Shown here: one piece after another, positions 6,267-7,414 of the stretch | Numbering within the stretch: position 1 is the first letter of the stretch | How the letters are laid out: the number at the start of each line of letters is the position of its first letter | From: Verrucomicrobia bacterium UBA3750 | Lineage (GTDB): Bacteria; Verrucomicrobiota; Kiritimatiellia; RFP12; UBA1067 | Reading direction: 5' to 3' | NCBI GenBank assembly: GCA_002371755.1 | Contig: DFGM01000028.1 | Location: 1 to 7,414, forward strand | DNA length: 7,414 nt | Program-made: the position numbers and the translations under genes | The notes under the pieces: model-generated | Told to the model about the DNA's origin: nothing | The model's input: the letters and a program-made list of their open reading frames with translations, nothing else | Databases searched by the model: none

Positions 6267-7414
6267 ATGAAACTTAAAGACCACTATGTGCTGGCCGTGT
6301 ACTCGCTGGACTGTTTCGCGGGGAGAGATCATTTCTCCGGAATACTCGACGAAATGGCCAACACAAGAAACTGGCATCTGACAACCGTTCCGCCGGAGCG
6401 GCTCATTTCATACAAGGAGCTTATTAACGAGAAAGGCAAACCGATTGACGGCATCATCCTGTCGGAGGCGGGAACCGACGATGTCATGGATCGAATCGCG
6501 CAGTCGCATATCCCGACGGTTCTCGTCGACATTGCCTACCGAAAGCTCTCCGCCCGATGCGATGCAATCGCCACCGTATGGTCTGACAATGCGGACGCCG
6601 GACGCCGCGCCGCGCAGCACCTCGTCGAGCGCGGCGACTACAAATCCGCCGGATACGTCCACGAACTGCAAAGCAAATTCTATTCGCGCGAACGCATGAT
6701 GGCGTTCCGCCAGGCCATGAAGCGCAACGGATGCGAAACCCACGTGTTCCCGAAATCCGCCCTTACATCCGACTACTATGATGTTTCCCCTGACGACTTC
6801 TTCAAAGGTCTGAGGGCGTGGGTGCGCGACTTGCCGAAGCCCGCCGCGATTATGGCCGCATCCGACATGCGCGCGGCGGATGTGATAAACGCCTGCAAGG
6901 CTGAGGGCATCCCCGTCCCGTCGCAGGTCGCCGTCATCGGCGTGGACTACGACGTCGCGCAGCACGCAAAGTGCGGCATGAGCATATCGAGCGTGATCCT
7001 GAACTCGCGGATGATGGGGCGGCAGGCCGTGCGGGAGCTGGACTTTCTCTTCAGGCACCCCAAGTGGAAAGGCCGACCTCACGAAATCCTGATGCCGGCA
7101 AATGACGTGTTCGCCGGCGAATCGACTGCGCGTTCCGTTTCGGCAACGCGACTTGTGAACATCGCGCTCGACTTCATTTCCGCAAACTGCACGAAAGACC
7201 TTTCGCCAAACGATGTCATTGCACACCTTGGATGCTCGCGGCGGTTGGCGGAGCTGCGCCTCTCGCAAATTTCAGGCACAACGATCCACAAGGCCATCAA
7301 CACCGCACGGCTGAACGAAGTCCAACGGCGCATTCGCCTAGGCGAAAGCGTGAGCGGCGTCGTCAAGGCCATGCACTTCGCATCCGCCAAACAGCTTTAC
7401 CAAATGTACAAGCG
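6267..7414 (+). CDS. XylR-type regulator: sugar-binding domain plus AraC HTH (3' end cut)
   Basis: 382 codons are visible without a stop, and the gene leaves the window. E. coli XylR has 392 residues, so it is probably almost complete. The protein starts directly with a periplasmic-binding-protein-like effector domain (about 7-275) and has no N-terminal LacI helix-turn-helix. Diagnostic stretches are WSDNADAGRRAAQHLVERG (105-123), RERMMAFRQAM (141-151), AASDMRAADVINAC (197-210) and IPVPSQVAVIGVDYD (215-229), matching XylR's TDARA and IPVPEKLCVIGID. The C-terminus (about 293-382) is an AraC-type DNA-binding domain. Its first helix-turn-helix is near 311-332 (DLSPNDVIAHLGCSRRLAEL), and the second (SVSGVVKAMHFASAKQLYQMYK, 361 onward) is cut. 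XylR proteins bind a sugar and activate catabolic genes. Next to a GH78 enzyme, rhamnose or a rhamnose oligosaccharide is a reasonable ligand, but this is inference. There is no Shine-Dalgarno before ATG 6267 and no in-frame ATG between 6198 and 6267. The ATG fits the domain start. Confidence 0.88.
   Translation, partial: MKLKDHYVLAVYSLDCFAGRDHFSGILDEMANTRNWHLTTVPPERLISYKELINEKGKPIDGIILSEAGTDDVMDRIAQSHIPTVLVDIAYRKLSARCDAIATVWSDNADAGRRAAQHLVERGDYKSAGYVHELQSKFYSRERMMAFRQAMKRNGCETHVFPKSALTSDYYDVSPDDFFKGLRAWVRDLPKPAAIMAASDMRAADVINACKAEGIPVPSQVAVIGVDYDVAQHAKCGMSISSVILNSRMMGRQAVRELDFLFRHPKWKGRPHEILMPANDVFAGESTARSVSATRLVNIALDFISANCTKDLSPNDVIAHLGCSRRLAELRLSQISGTTIHKAINTARLNEVQRRIRLGESVSGVVKAMHFASAKQLYQMYK

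Noticed and set aside
6408..7268. Long open frame on the minus strand (286 codons) opposite the regulator.
   Set aside because: The plus-strand frame reads as a continuous XylR-type protein through this whole region. The minus product is His/Arg/Val-rich and has no recognisable domain.

Overview
The window carries four protein-coding genes. Two are complete, and two are cut by the window edges. Three run leftward on the minus strand and encode exported proteins. One runs rightward on the plus strand and encodes a cytoplasmic transcription factor. The layout is that of a small polysaccharide-utilisation locus: a divergent sugar-responsive regulator faces an alpha-L-rhamnosidase, followed by a large carbohydrate-binding-type surface protein and then a beta-helix (pectate-lyase-like) protein. 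I assigned families by recognising motifs in the translated sequence. No database search was possible.

Organism: the DNA is fairly GC-rich and bacterial. The combination of a XylR-type regulator (sugar-binding domain plus AraC HTH), a secreted GH78 enzyme and a large LamG-repeat protein of the 'DGL..YDGIRN.G' type resembles Verrucomicrobiota, especially Kiritimatiellae, or the related Lentisphaerota from gut, rumen or anoxic habitats. This is inference from memory of such proteins, not a measured placement.

Layout, right to left. At 6267-7414 (+) is the regulator, nearly complete (382 codons visible). Bases 6139-6266 form a compact divergent control region with a TATAAT extended -10 promoter facing left and a TATACT extended -10 promoter facing right. 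Each overlaps a dyad-symmetric candidate operator. The regulator has no Shine-Dalgarno sequence, and its ATG lies at the predicted transcription start, so its mRNA may be leaderless. At 3613-6138 (-) is the GH78 alpha-L-rhamnosidase with both catalytic glutamates visible. After a 44-base gap containing a strong AGGAGG, the 1073-residue LamG-repeat protein at 347-3568 (-) is probably in the same operon. Bases 213-346 hold two small inverted repeats and a separate extended -10 promoter. They precede the start of a signal-peptide-bearing parallel beta-helix protein (212-1, -) that leaves the window.

Working model: the regulator senses a sugar (plausibly rhamnose or a rhamnose-containing oligosaccharide) and controls the operon. 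The rhamnosidase trims terminal L-rhamnose outside the cytoplasm, the LamG-repeat protein binds glycan or cell surface, and the beta-helix protein may cut or bind a pectin-like backbone. The most unfamiliar part is the LamG-repeat protein, made of three copies of a composite unit (a LamG-like domain plus a small beta-rich module ending in VRLTW). I saw no RNA genes, CRISPR arrays, insertion sequences or phage genes.
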